A stretch of 64,000 bases of DNA. It comes from Coffea arabica. Its lineage: Eukaryota > Streptophyta > Magnoliopsida > Gentianales > Rubiaceae. The stretch is from positions 15,518,001 to 15,582,000 of the forward strand of contig NC_092312.1 in the NCBI RefSeq assembly GCF_036785885.1, read 5' to 3'. Positions 17,601 to 28,359 of the stretch are shown in pieces (the stretch's first letter is position 1; every line of letters begins with the position of its first letter). Both the position numbers and the translations under genes were made by a program. The notes beneath the pieces are model-generated. The model was given only the letters and a program-made list of their open reading frames with translations. It searched no databases and was not told the DNA's origin.

Positions 17601-20600
17601 GCTGTGTGGTAACATTCCTCAGATGGCCAACCTTGTTAATGCAGTGTGATCTAAATTTGTCGTTACCACCACTTCCAATAAGAAGGGAACAGTTGATCAA
17701 ATGTGTGAGAAATTGCTTAAGGTCTTTCTTAGAAGCATGTCTGCACCAGATATCAATATGCTGACAAGCAATCAACCACATTGCAGCTGGTAATGTCTTT
17801 TGGTCCAGAGCACCAACATTAAGGTCCCATGCATTGTCTTTCTGAAGATTTTGGATGGATAAGCATTTAGAAAGTCCACTATCATATGAGATAGTTAACT
17901 GGTCCTTAAACAATGACGAGAAACATAACATCATGAATTTAGTCAGCCCAGCAGCCTCTTGCTTCATACTCAAGAGACACTTCCTCCACTTTTTACCTCT
18001 CTTATATGATACTCCAGTATCATCAATCATCTCTGCCGCAATTAACTTATCATTTCTTGCAAGCAAATATTCAAAGGATTTTGTCATCCTGTTTAAATCA
18101 ACAAGTCTCTGAATAGTCATGGCATTTAAAACATAGACTAAAGGCGGGCAACCAGCCAGAGTATCTTGAAAATACATCCTTGAAACATTGTTTATTATGG
18201 TAAGAAGATTAGCTGATGGTTGGATGATCCAAGAAAAGTAGCCTTCAGCATTCTGAACAATGCCATCCAACCAATCCTTCCCAGAGTAAGCTGCATAAGG
18301 GTCACCCATTGTTTCTGACATTTTTTTGGATGTATGTGGTGGTACATGGCTGATCACTCGTCGATATAAGCTTCTGCAGGATAAATATAGACGGAAAAAG
18401 AACACTAAGAGCCAGCATGACAAGGAATCATTTTCTAATCCAACCCCCCAGCTGGAACTTTGTCCAGAAACAAGGGAGAAAAACTTATCCATGATATCTG
18501 GCTTAAGTAAATCTTGGCTATTTGAGCTGTGGCACATAAGTTCCATCAAATCCTTGATGGAACTACCAACAGCATTACAATTACCAGAAGTGACAGTCAT
18601 GGAATCTAGAATTAAAGTATATATTTCAGACAAAAATCTTCCCAAAAGTTCTGCCTTCAAATCAAACCATGAGAAACCACCATCAGTACAACCTGGCTTT
18701 GATAAATCATCTGCAGGACCAAGCTGAAGTTGAGCATTCAACCACTTCAGGGATTCAGAAATTTCTGCAGTTAATAGTCGAATACATCCACTCACTTGGC
18801 CTTCTGGAATGGACTTGAAACCGTTGTAGATGGAAAGTCTAAACTCCAGCGAGCATAGCAATGTACTCAATGACATTGAGCAAGAACAATAAGATTCTGA
18901 AGTGCATGCTTCACCGTCTTTATGAGCTGATTCCAAATGCCTTGCTGCTTTACAGAGAGCAAACACTGAGGTATTAACCTGCATTCATTTAACTATAAGA
19001 TCAGTATCTTTCAGATTCCAATCCACCATAAGAAAACAGAGACTGAAACAGGACAATCAAGTGTAAAAATGCAAAACAATAGTGTCAAAAAAACAACAAA
19101 CTGCCATCTACTTCTGGTCCCTTGTATTTTTTCTTTAACTGAAGCTCTGTCATTGTTACATGCAACCTCCTTCAGCCTAACAATAACAAGCAATGGGGAA
19201 AGACTAAGATTGCTACATTTGCATGCAACTGTGTTTGTATACCAAACCCATGACCTCCTACTTATCCTATGATGTTGTTTGCATCCTATTCAGCAAATAG
19301 AGTTTGCCTATAGCCTGGTTGTACAAATGAAATTGATAATTTCCTTCTTACTTGTGCCCCTCTGAGAAAATCTTTTCTTGTAGGGCGGGGGGATAGGTCT
19401 CTACCAACAAAAGGCCAATGTTCCATAGGTTGGTCACTATTAGTATCAAACAAAATAACGTTTAAAACTGAAAGCCTCTGATTTCAGCACCAACATCGCC
19501 TATTCATTATATATTCCCACTTTTTGAACTCAAGAGCAGTCATGTCAAAATTGATATGAGATATTCAACCAACCTGCCGAAGTTCACTGTAAAGATTGAT
19601 TAGGGCACATCCAAGAATATGTATCTCCGAGATTAATAGGTGCTTATCCGGCACATCAACCATAGACTGGCTGGAGGATGCAAATGTGAACATTATCCCC
19701 CATAAGTTTTCTAGATCATCCCCAACAACCTCATATTCAATTTCCACTAAGAGATGCACAGCAACAACTATCTCCTTTGCCATTAGAATCAGGACCTCCT
19801 GATTTCTAACATTTGAACCAAATGATGACATCAGATGTTTAATCTTGACAGACAACAACATAATGGTCTCATAAATGAATCTCAGGAAATTCATGCATGC
19901 CCCTTCAGAAATATCCTCCAATCGTGTGTATATATTTTCCTGCTTAAAACTGGCAAGCAACTTGTTTGCTGATATCAACACACACAGAACATCTGACAAG
20001 GGGGTTCCTACATTCCATTCAGCTTGAAGATGCATTGTAATATGCGATAGAAAAGATTCCATAATTTGGACAAAGAAATCAAAAAGAGACTTCCGTGTTA
20101 CTGCACTCACAGAACCTGAACAATTCTGTGTTTGTAAAGCCACATTACTGCTACCAGAAGACCTTTCAGAAATATGACCAGCAGAATCTTCCAGTTGCCT
20201 GGAAACTTTATTGACACTTGAAACTCCTTTTTGCTTTGTGGCACACACAACAAACAAGTGAAATAGTGCTCCCACGCCACCTAATGGCAATGAATTTTTG
20301 CAGGCTATGATCTTCTCCAACTTGTCAAATAGTTTTCTATGATAACTTTTAATAAAAAATATTCTTTCCTTTGATTTCCCGTCATCAGATTTTTTATACT
20401 TGCCTGTGCTCTGCAAGCTCAAAAATCCATCAATATGAGCTGCGTGAAATAACCCCTGAGATGAAATTTCTTCAACTAATTTTAGTAGGTTTTTACTCCA
20501 TCCTAGATCCTTGCATGTAGAAAGACGTAACTCATCCAATAGATGCATCAGTGGCTCGAGAAGCCGATCAATAAAATCATGAAAACCATTCTTACGAGCT

Positions 20601-21940
20601 GGATGGACTCTCAAAAACTTAGCAAATGGCTCAAGCAGATAGCATGAGAATTGAAGGATGAAGATACCCGCCTTGCTGTCAGCAACTTTGTTACTGAAAA
20701 CTTTTCTGACAATTTCAAGCACTGTATCAGTTACCATAATCCACAAGTCCAAATTTGCATTTGCAACCCCATTATGGGATGAAAATATGAATGAAATGCA
20801 ACTGAGCACAGTTTCTTGCAATTCATTGCCTTCACTGCTCAAAGCTGACTCCTTGGAATCTATTAACTCAAGACTGAAACATGCCAATGCATCCCGTGAG
20901 ATGCAATCAATTACCCGTAGAAAGTCTCTTGAATAGTTCAATGATACATTAACTTTTAGAGACTCCTCCAAACAGAATTTCAGAATCACCCAGCATCTGT
21001 AATCTAAACAGAAGCCAACAGTTTCTGGGTGACCCTCAGATCCTTTATCTGGAGTTTTTTTAACTGAAGAAATCAAAACTGACTCAATCCAGTTGCTAAC
21101 AAAAACTACTACTCTTGACATACTAACTGCATCCAAAATTTCAAGGCTGTCGTCACCATCTTCTCTTATAGATGTTCTTAACAGCACATACTTACAAGCC
21201 ACCTCCAGCTTCCTGCATTAAAATTGAAACCAATCAAACTCCAACAGAAATATGGCAAATCTTTGAATGACAAATTAATCTAATCATTCTACAGAATAGC
21301 TGTGTTTGAGAAAATGGAAGACAGTAGATTACGTTGGTTTATTCTCCCTCCAAACCCAACCCTTTTTGGCTTCCTTGAGCGACAGCTCATGCGATGTTAT
21401 TGCAACACTAAACCAAAAGCAGCCCTCTTTACACCTAGCCAACTCTCAAACCCACCCTCACCTCCCACCCAACACAAAGATGAAAACAGAAACATAACAA
21501 ACAGGAAACAACCTTCAAAGCTTCAGTGGGCTTTCTAATAGCATGAATCCCCTTCAAACAAATAATAAACAGGAATCCCCAAACTGTTCCACTCATTTGA
21601 ACAATTTTGTCAAACAACTTAAGTATTGAACGTATACTGTTAGCATAAATGACAATGGTGCGTCTACTGATTAGTAAAAAGGAAACGGAAAGAGAGAGAA
21701 GAATACTGACGTGGGAAGATCAATGTGTTTATTCTGAAGCAACAAAATCAACTGTAAATTCCTCCATGGAGACACCTCTTCTAAATTAAACAGTAGTTTC
21801 CCATCTTCTGCCTCTGTTTTTTGCTTTTCATATGTTCCTTGAGAGGAGTCAACTCTGGAGCTTTTAGAAGGACCCTGATGTTCTTCTTCTTCTTCTTCTT
21901 TTTGGTGGGCATGCATATGCTTTCTTTTCTTGTTTTTCAT
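11632..21940 (-). CDS. URB2: Urb2/Npa2 family nucleolar pre-rRNA processing protein
   Basis: Ten exons on the minus strand: 21940-21711, 21212-19574, 18978-17554, 17241-16913, 15645-13892, 13310-12881, 12773-12611, 12147-12044, 11888-11797, 11708-11632. Together they give 6243 nt, exactly 2080 codons plus stop, with all phases matching. Yeast Urb2/Npa2 acts in early 60S ribosome assembly (27S pre-rRNA processing), and plant members are known only by homology. The N-terminus is Lys/His/Glu-rich (KNKKRKHMHAHQKEEEEEEH), fitting nucleolar import. The body is long, helical and Leu-rich without catalytic motifs. The last about 200 residues hold the conserved Urb2 C-terminal domain, including YIWVYCGFGPLKTGIRREID, ALIDACSADQLQHLHTVFGE and LQNDYKLYFQYEGKV. 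For exon 4 only the TTAG acceptor at 17243-17242 keeps the frame; a stronger-looking GCAG 11 nt downstream would not. A telo-box lies upstream (22053-22060). Confidence 0.9.
16119..16179. repeat. Short direct duplication in Urb2-like intron 4
   Basis: A 24-bp sequence (CCACAGTGACCACAGATGCA plus four more bases) occurs at 16119-16142 and again at 16156-16179, a period of 37 bp. It lies within the 1.27-kb intron between exons 4 and 5. Confidence 0.8.
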
Positions 21941-22052
21941 CGTCGTAAATTTTTCCCCTGGTCTCGGCTCGGAATCAGCCAGTATCAGGGCTCTTGGACG
22001 TGGTGGTGATGGAGGTGCTCCAGAATTTAATTCTCAGGGGTTCTTGTTCTTG

Positions 22053-22060
22053 TAGGGTTT
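22053..22060 (-). promoter_or_regulatory. Telo-box in the Urb2-like 5' region
   Basis: On the minus strand the sequence reads AAACCCTA, about 113 bp upstream of the Urb2-like start codon. Telo-boxes are typical of plant promoters and leaders of ribosomal-protein and ribosome-biogenesis genes, so this supports the assignment of the downstream gene. A single short match could also arise by chance. Confidence 0.55.
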
Positions 22061-23408
22061 TAGGAAAAAGCGCAGTAATTCAACGAGCGACGACGTCGTG
22101 TCTCTGGTGCGGAAGTTGGGAAAGAGGGTCTACATCTTATAAACTATAAAGCACTATTTATGACACTTTAGTACCTATACTTTTCTTTATCGTCACTTTG
22201 ACCCAAATGGTTTGTAGATATTAGTTTTTTTTTTTTTTTAAGTAAATGTCAGAACCTCCTATTTACTTACATTCACTCTTATCTTACCACCCAATCCAAT
22301 TTTTATTTACGTGGAGTATTAAAGTATCTCCTAAGGGTTTAAAATCCTCTTTAGAATTAGGATTTGGACAAAGTCGATGAAGTAACTTAGTAAATGAAAA
22401 GGTAAAACAAATGTGCATACCGCTTTTATTTTTATATAGATTGTTTCTACAAAAATCCTATTTTATGATAATCAATTTTTTATCTAAACATAAAACAGAA
22501 TCAAGAAAATGTGAAAGTAAAAAGACAAAGAAGCTCTTGAATGATTTTAATTATTCTTTTTAAAAAAAAAAAAAAACCCTTGTAACTACTCTTTTCAATT
22601 ATAACTCGCAATCACCTATCTCATTATATAAAACATAATCGATTCAAAAAAGCTGTAAAAAAAAAAAATGTCGGTGAGTTCACATTTCAAATTCTGTGTC
22701 CATATCTCTGGTCCTGACAAGACCTTCTACCTTCTATACAACCCAATTGAATTTTGCTTCTTAAATAGAGAGTTGGAATTGTGATGGTGTATAAATAATT
22801 TTAACTACCTAGCAGGGTATAAAAAGGGTGCTAGCACTAGATTTTACAATAAATGTATACTCCATCATGTACATGCAAAAGTACATTGTGGTGTAAACAC
22901 ACATGTCATCTTTACCAACTAGCTCTTCAAGTGTATTTCTAAATAATTTCTCCATAAATCTAAATTGAGGTCATAAAACAAAAGATGTAAATTTGTCTAG
23001 CTTTAAGGAGTGTCCTCATTAATGTACATGAAACAACATGTTAGTATGCAAATTTACACTTCATTGCCAATTGTGTTAAAGTAGTGATAAATGTGAGGTA
23101 ATTGTCATAAGATGAGAGTTCGAGCAGCAAGGTGTCAACATCTTGAAGATACTAACATGTTGAATCCAGCTTCGAGGTTGACTCTACCATTTTGTTAGGC
23201 CCTGCACACATTAGAGATTTGTGTTAAAACGCAACATGGGGGAATAGCTGGTAGCCAACCGAGTTGAATTTGAGAATATGAAAAGCTCAATACAAAATCG
23301 GTTCACTTCCCTTTCAATGTTCTAAGCATTGAGAATGACAAATTACAACATGCCAAATGGTAAGGAATTGATGTAATTTTCCAGTGAAACAGAAGCAAGA
23401 TCAACCTT

Positions 23409-23546
23409 ATTTGGATTGCTGTTTTTCGTCAAAAAATTACGTTGTTTTCCGTAATCACATTTTTCTATTAGCTTTTTTTCTTACATACATCAAATCACTA
23501 CAGTAATTTTTTCATAAAAAATCATGAAAAATACAATCCAAACACA
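23409..23546. mobile_element. Small TIR element (MITE), boundaries approximate
   Basis: The left end (TATTTGGATTGCTGTTTTTC) is matched in inverted form by the right end (GAAAAATACAATCCAAACAC). Imperfect complementarity runs about 40 bp inward. It is about 138 bp and non-coding. I could not define a target duplication. Confidence 0.5.
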
Positions 23547-23849
23547 ATAGTATTCCAGTCTTAGGGAAAAGAAGTTCTTGTGAAACATTCTCCGTGGAAT
23601 ACTTTCTTGTAGTATAGTTTAGTCAACGTAGTAATTTGAAATGGATTTTGCCTTTTGTCGCTGGTATGCATCGCCCATATCCTTCGAAAAAATCGCACGA
23701 GGCTGCGGGGCTGTCATTTTCTAGAGCACCTTTTTGCCGTACTATATACTTCTCGGTGCCATTTAGTACTGTATTTAGGGAAAGGAAATTAGATATTTAT
23801 TTAAATAATTCCAACATGGGAATGAAGCCGGATGTACAAAATATCTTTT

Positions 23850-25033
23850 GGGCCTTTTTGGTAAAAGAATTTTTTGCCAAAATTTTTCCCTATGAGTTTT
23901 TTTTTTTTTTTTTTTTACCAATTTTTACTATAGTAACTTCATAAAAATTTTCAAAAATTTTAAACTACACACCTTAAAATACTCAAAAATATGTAAAAAA
24001 AAAAAAAAAAAAAATACCTTTCTTCCATTCCTTTGCTTCATCTCCCACCTCAACTCACCACTATCTTTGCTACCGGCCAACGCCGACTAACTTCTTTGTT
24101 AGTGGTAGTGTCGACGATTGTTTTCTTTCTTAATCTTTCCTTTTCATTTCTCTTTCTCTCTCTCCTTCCTTTCCCCCTTTCTAGAGCTGTTAAGCCAATC
24201 GAGTAGGTCGAAAGCTCGTTAGAGCTCGGCTCGTTAAGGCTCGAGCTCGACTCGTTAATTTTGGTTAACAAGTCGAGCTCGAAACATGCTCGTTTAGTTA
24301 ACGAGCCGAGTAAGCTCGGCTCGTTTGATACTCGAGTAGCTCGTTAGAACTCGTTAATGAAGGGCATATTTGTCATTTTAGAAATCAAAATTATATAAAT
24401 TAAAAATTATAGGTTTTTATTAATGTTAATTTGCACGAGCTCGAGCTCGAGCTCGTGAAACTCAACTCGTTTGTCACAAACGAGTCGAGCTCGAGCTCGA
24501 ACTCGAGTCACATATACATTTAACGAGCCGAGTTCGAACACATTTTAAAGTTCATTTTCTTAACGAGCTCGAGTTGAGCTCGGCTCGAATTAAACTCGAG
24601 TCGAGCTCGGCAACCAAATACTCGGCTCGACTCGGCTCGATTAACAGCTCTACTCCTTTCCCTCTTCCCCTCTCCTATTATCCTTCTTTCCTTCCCTCTC
24701 TCTTGATTCAATGACGAAGAAGGAGAGAAGATGACAGGGAAAAAGGGAAGAGAGGAAGGAGGGAGAGAAAAAAAAAAAAGAAAAGATCGTAGATAACGGT
24801 AGCCGCCCAATGGGGAGTGATGGAGATGATGAGTAATGTGATTGGAAATAAGAAGAGGAGATGAAAGAAAGGGGAAAAGAAAAAGAAACAGGAAAAAAAG
24901 AAAAAAAATTTCTTAAAGAAAAGTTTTTACAAATTTTAAAAAGTTTTTTTGATAAATTTTATTTAAAATTTTATCATAAATTACAGTAAAATGTTAGATA
25001 AATAATAAAAAAAATCATTTGTGAAACGGGCCC
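23850..25033 (-). mobile_element. Two-armed TIR element, copy B (inverted), with nested hAT MITE
   Basis: The ends are GGGCCTTTTTGG and, inverted, GGGCCCGTTTCA. The outer 130 bp on each side are recognisably the reverse complement of the ends of the element at 55151-56099, so this copy lies in the opposite orientation. The interior has a C/T-rich arm (about 24020-24180) and a G/A-rich arm (about 24710-24920). Between them is an unrelated hAT-like MITE (24182-24652). Non-coding. No clean target duplication found, so the superfamily is open. Confidence 0.55.
24182..24652. mobile_element. hAT-like MITE, GAGCTCG-rich
   Basis: Perfect 12-bp terminal inverted repeat TAGAGCTGTTAA / TTAACAGCTCTA. 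The flanking octamers CCCCTTTC (24174-24181) and CTCCTTTC (24653-24660) match at 7 of 8 positions, consistent with an aged 8-bp hAT duplication. The arms are dense in GAGCTCG and CTCGAG-type palindromes. The AT-rich centre holds no frame of interest. It is inserted inside the TIR element 23850-25033. It resembles the element at 56499-56963 in length and composition. Confidence 0.8.
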
Positions 25034-25100
25034 TTGCTAGTAGGCTAATAAAACTTCACATGCATGCATGAGTAACAATCTTGGAATATGATAAATCAAG

Positions 25101-25907
25101 GGTCTGTTTGGTTGGAAGTAAAATGTTTTCTTTGGAAACATATTTTTCGTAGAAATAATTTTCCATGAAAATCATTTCCCTTTCATCATTTTCAGGTGTT
25201 TGGTTAGCTTATTGAAAATATTTTCTTACTTCATTTTTCTGGTGTTTGTTTAACTTTTGAAATATCTTCACTTTTATCTCTATCTTTACTTTCTACACAT
25301 TATAACTACATATTTCTTCCCATGCAAAATAAGAAAATTTATCTCATTGTTTAACTTTAAAAAATCTTGGAGAAATGTATATATGAATAAAAAATATCTC
25401 CTTAAACAATAAACAAATTGCTGGCCATTTAGTGTCAAATATCAATCACATGCAATGCTTATTGTGACATATATCTTGCACTCTCACTGCTGAAAGTTTC
25501 TCTAGAAAAGAATGTCCCTATTATACATAATTAATTACTAGCATAAGATGAGCAAGATGAGATTTTTTTTATTTATTTTGAATATACTAGGAGGAGGGTT
25601 GGGTTGGGTTGGGTGGTATGGGGGAGGGAGTGTAAGGAAGAAGTTTTAGGTTTGAGTCATCCTGTTTACACTAAAAAAAAAAAAGAACATACTACAAGAT
25701 GTTTTCAGTAAGTTTGGAACATACTACAGGCGGGATGCATGCATTTCGGAAAACAACTTCAGTAAGTTTGGAAGGAAAGTTGTTTTCCATAGGATGAGTG
25801 AAAATATTTTACATAGGAAAATGTTTTCAGTAATTTTTGTGCAACCAAACACGAGAAATTAGAAAAATATTTTCCTGAAAAATATTTTCACCCGAAACAA
25901 ACGGACC
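25101..25907. mobile_element. Candidate TIR element of about 0.8 kb
   Basis: The left end GGTCTGTTTGGTT is answered by CAAACGGACC at the right. The subterminal sequences on both sides are rich in GAAAAT/ATTTTC motifs that are roughly complementary. CAAG occurs immediately outside both ends (25097-25100 and 25908-25911), a possible short target duplication. There is no coding capacity. Family assignment is uncertain. Confidence 0.5.
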
Positions 25908-26983
25908 CAAGTGAAGATTTGTTTTCATTTCACACATTGAAGACCAATAGTCCAAGCCGCAGAAGGCAATTTTGCCAATTAGGGACGCCAACCAAGCCCC
26001 CCTCAGTGCGCCAGCCCGGTGCTCATTTTACCAACCCTTTTGCTGGTTGGATCTACTGATCGTACACGTGCACTACCAGACACAGATCCCTATAAACAAA
26101 CATGCATTATTATTGCTCCCTTCACCGGTACGGACTAAACAACCCCTGCCCAGTGGCCCCTTCCATCATCAGCTTAAGCTGCACAAGTCCCCAGGGCACT
26201 TTTTACCTGCACATGGCACAACAAAAAATACCAGAACCAACTCCGTCCGTCAATTTCACAACAGTTGTGGACCCAATGTACAAGGCGCATGATTATCCGA
26301 AAAAGGAAGCAAAATCCCAAGACCTACATCACATAATGTGCTTATATTATGAATTACATTCATATTGATTTGCATAATTGAACAAAAGATTATATTATGT
26401 TGAAATGCACAAATTTCAGTTGATTGAACGCGTCTAATTTCCTCATCGCTAATAATCAACTAATACGAGTTTGCCAAGTTCGCCATGAAAACTTTCTAAA
26501 TCTCTTTTGATTCTCAAGTCAAAGAGTTTAAACCTTACTTGCTAAATTTGCACAGTAAATTCAGTTTCCTTTTCATCGAAAAATTTTGAGTGTGTTGGTC
26601 TACACGTCTTCCAGTATAACTGGTGCAACCTTTACCCTCTTTACATAATTTTTATAGTGTATAAGTAGAATAAATTATTGATACTTATTGTTGGACTCAA
26701 CTGTCTAACTTTTGGCTCTTAATTGTATAGTTTAGTTGGGTTCTCTCTTCTCAATAGTATATAAGTATAATAAATATTGCGAGGACGGATAGAAAAAGAA
26801 TAAATTTTATATACACTATTAGTGTATACACCATCACGATTGAATGAATGATACATGAGCAAAATTTAAATTTTATATATGTATTATATATGTAATGGTG
26901 ATAGCGTATACATGTATAAGGTATACAAGATTAATTCTCAAAAAAATAGAAGTGATGTTAGGGGGTCGCACTTTATATATACC

Positions 26984-27130
26984 GAGTTTGTTTGGACAAA
27001 GATAATTTGGTTTACAAAATTTATTCTCACAAATCCTAATTACCTTTTTATCTTTCCAATCATCTTTTTATCTCACATATATCACATCATAAAAAGTGCT
27101 ACAGAAATAAACTCTTATCCAAACAAACTC
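26984..27130. mobile_element. Small MITE related to the 511-846 element
   Basis: Ends GAGTTTGTTTGGACAAAGAT and ATCCAAACAAACTC are inverted repeats. Inside, TCACATATATCACATCATAA parallels the subterminal sequence of the element at 511-846. About 147 bp and non-coding. The target duplication is not clear. Confidence 0.6.
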
Positions 27131-27793
27131 ATTAATGTGTGATGGACAAAGAAGTTTTTTACAACCATTTACTCCTTGGTACTGATGGGACGCTTCAAAA
27201 TGCTGGAGAGCAGGCATAGAGTACTCGCACTCCCATTTTTTTCCCCACTCCAATTTCAAACTTCAAATGACGGCACAATATGGAGCAGCCAGCTTGATTT
27301 CGACATCGAATCCTTCGACACAAAATATTGAAGGGTGTTACAGAGTTTACAACTTACATATACATGATTAACATATCACAGATTTACCAAATCGCTCACA
27401 CAGTTGCAGTTTTCGAATGGCATAGCCCTCCGCCACGCATGACGTATGAAGCCAGCTACCCCTCTTCCCACGCGCAAACTGGCTGGTGAATGCAGAGCAT
27501 TTTTACCCTGTATTGCAATTCATGTTATTTCCGTGACCTAAGAAATATGTGTAGATGTTGATTGTCCTTACGTGACGAAGCTGCTGCTTTGGGTCAGCAT
27601 CTTTCAATTATATACCCCAGGCTTCTCCAGGCCTACCTGTTGATATTTTGTCCCTATTACTGACGATATAAGAGATTTCCCATGCCTCTATATTCTAGCC
27701 TGGTGGTCCTTTCTTTATATTCAGCCTCTTCGTGGGATCTCTATTTCTTTCATTATTAATTGTTCTCACTCCTCAATCCTTAAAAAGCTTTGC

Positions 27794-28292
27794 GTAAGTG
27801 ATGCTATTGATCATCGGTGCTGTTCATAATTTGGTTTTCTTCGTCTTCTCTGCTTTAATACATGTATTATCTGTTTTCTGAATCTGGGTTTTCTCTCGTT
27901 TCGTTTCATGCATGTCCCAATACCGATTCCACTTCTTCTGCCAAATGGGAGTTCTTTAAGTCCTGAATTCTGCTCTAAGGCAAAATGATGTTCTCTCCCT
28001 CCACCGGGGGCGCCGCGGGGGTGGCCTCTCTGCCATTTTTTTTTTTTTTTTTTTTTTGGCTGCCTCTCTTCTTTCTTGTCTTCTTTCATCCTGTTTTAAT
28101 TATATTTGTCGGATGTCAGTACGCCAAGGAATATTTGATTGGCGGTGTCTATCTGTCTCTGGAATTAAAGCACATTAGCAAACATTACTTGTTGAACCCA
28201 TATCTTAATTTTTTGCTGAAATGATTTTATCTGTCATTCTGCACGTCGCACGTGAGGGTTTTGTTGGCTGAATCTTGATTTATGAAATGCAG
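27794..28292 (+). other. Probable intron in the invertase 5' leader
   Basis: A GTAAGTG donor at 27794 and an AAATGCAG acceptor ending at 28292 bracket a T-rich stretch just upstream of the invertase start codon. Leader introns are common in plant genes. After the acceptor, a four-codon upstream open frame (28294-28308) precedes the main ATG at 28360. This is an inference from splice signals only. Confidence 0.45.
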
Positions 28293-28359
28293 AATGCTAA
28301 GCTGCTGATATAGTTTGCCCCGGAACTACTTTTCTTGAAGACAATTAAAGGCTTCAAGA

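Larger units (their letters stand above)
21941..28359. other. Large transposon-rich intergenic region
   Basis: A 6.4-kb gene-free stretch between the divergently transcribed Urb2-like and invertase genes. The first about 150 bp is the Urb2-like promoter. The middle is largely small TIR elements (23409-23546, 23850-25033 with a nested hAT element, 25101-25907, 26984-27130). The right end holds the invertase promoter, non-coding first exon and leader intron. No protein gene is supported; the open frames in 24.0-24.8 kb are strand-biased low-complexity sequence. Confidence 0.7.

Noticed and set aside
23636-23944. 102-codon plus-strand frame
   Set aside because: Runs into a TIR element and a long T run; no recognisable domain.
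24050-24810. Arg/Glu/Ser-rich open frames on the minus strand
   Set aside because: Same low-complexity interior of a transposable element; not a gene.
26795-26932. Possible MITE resembling 44411-44578 (TATACACTATTAGTGTATAC and GACACATGA-type motifs)
   Set aside because: Both stretches share short AT-rich motifs only; I could not define ends, inverted repeats or target duplications.
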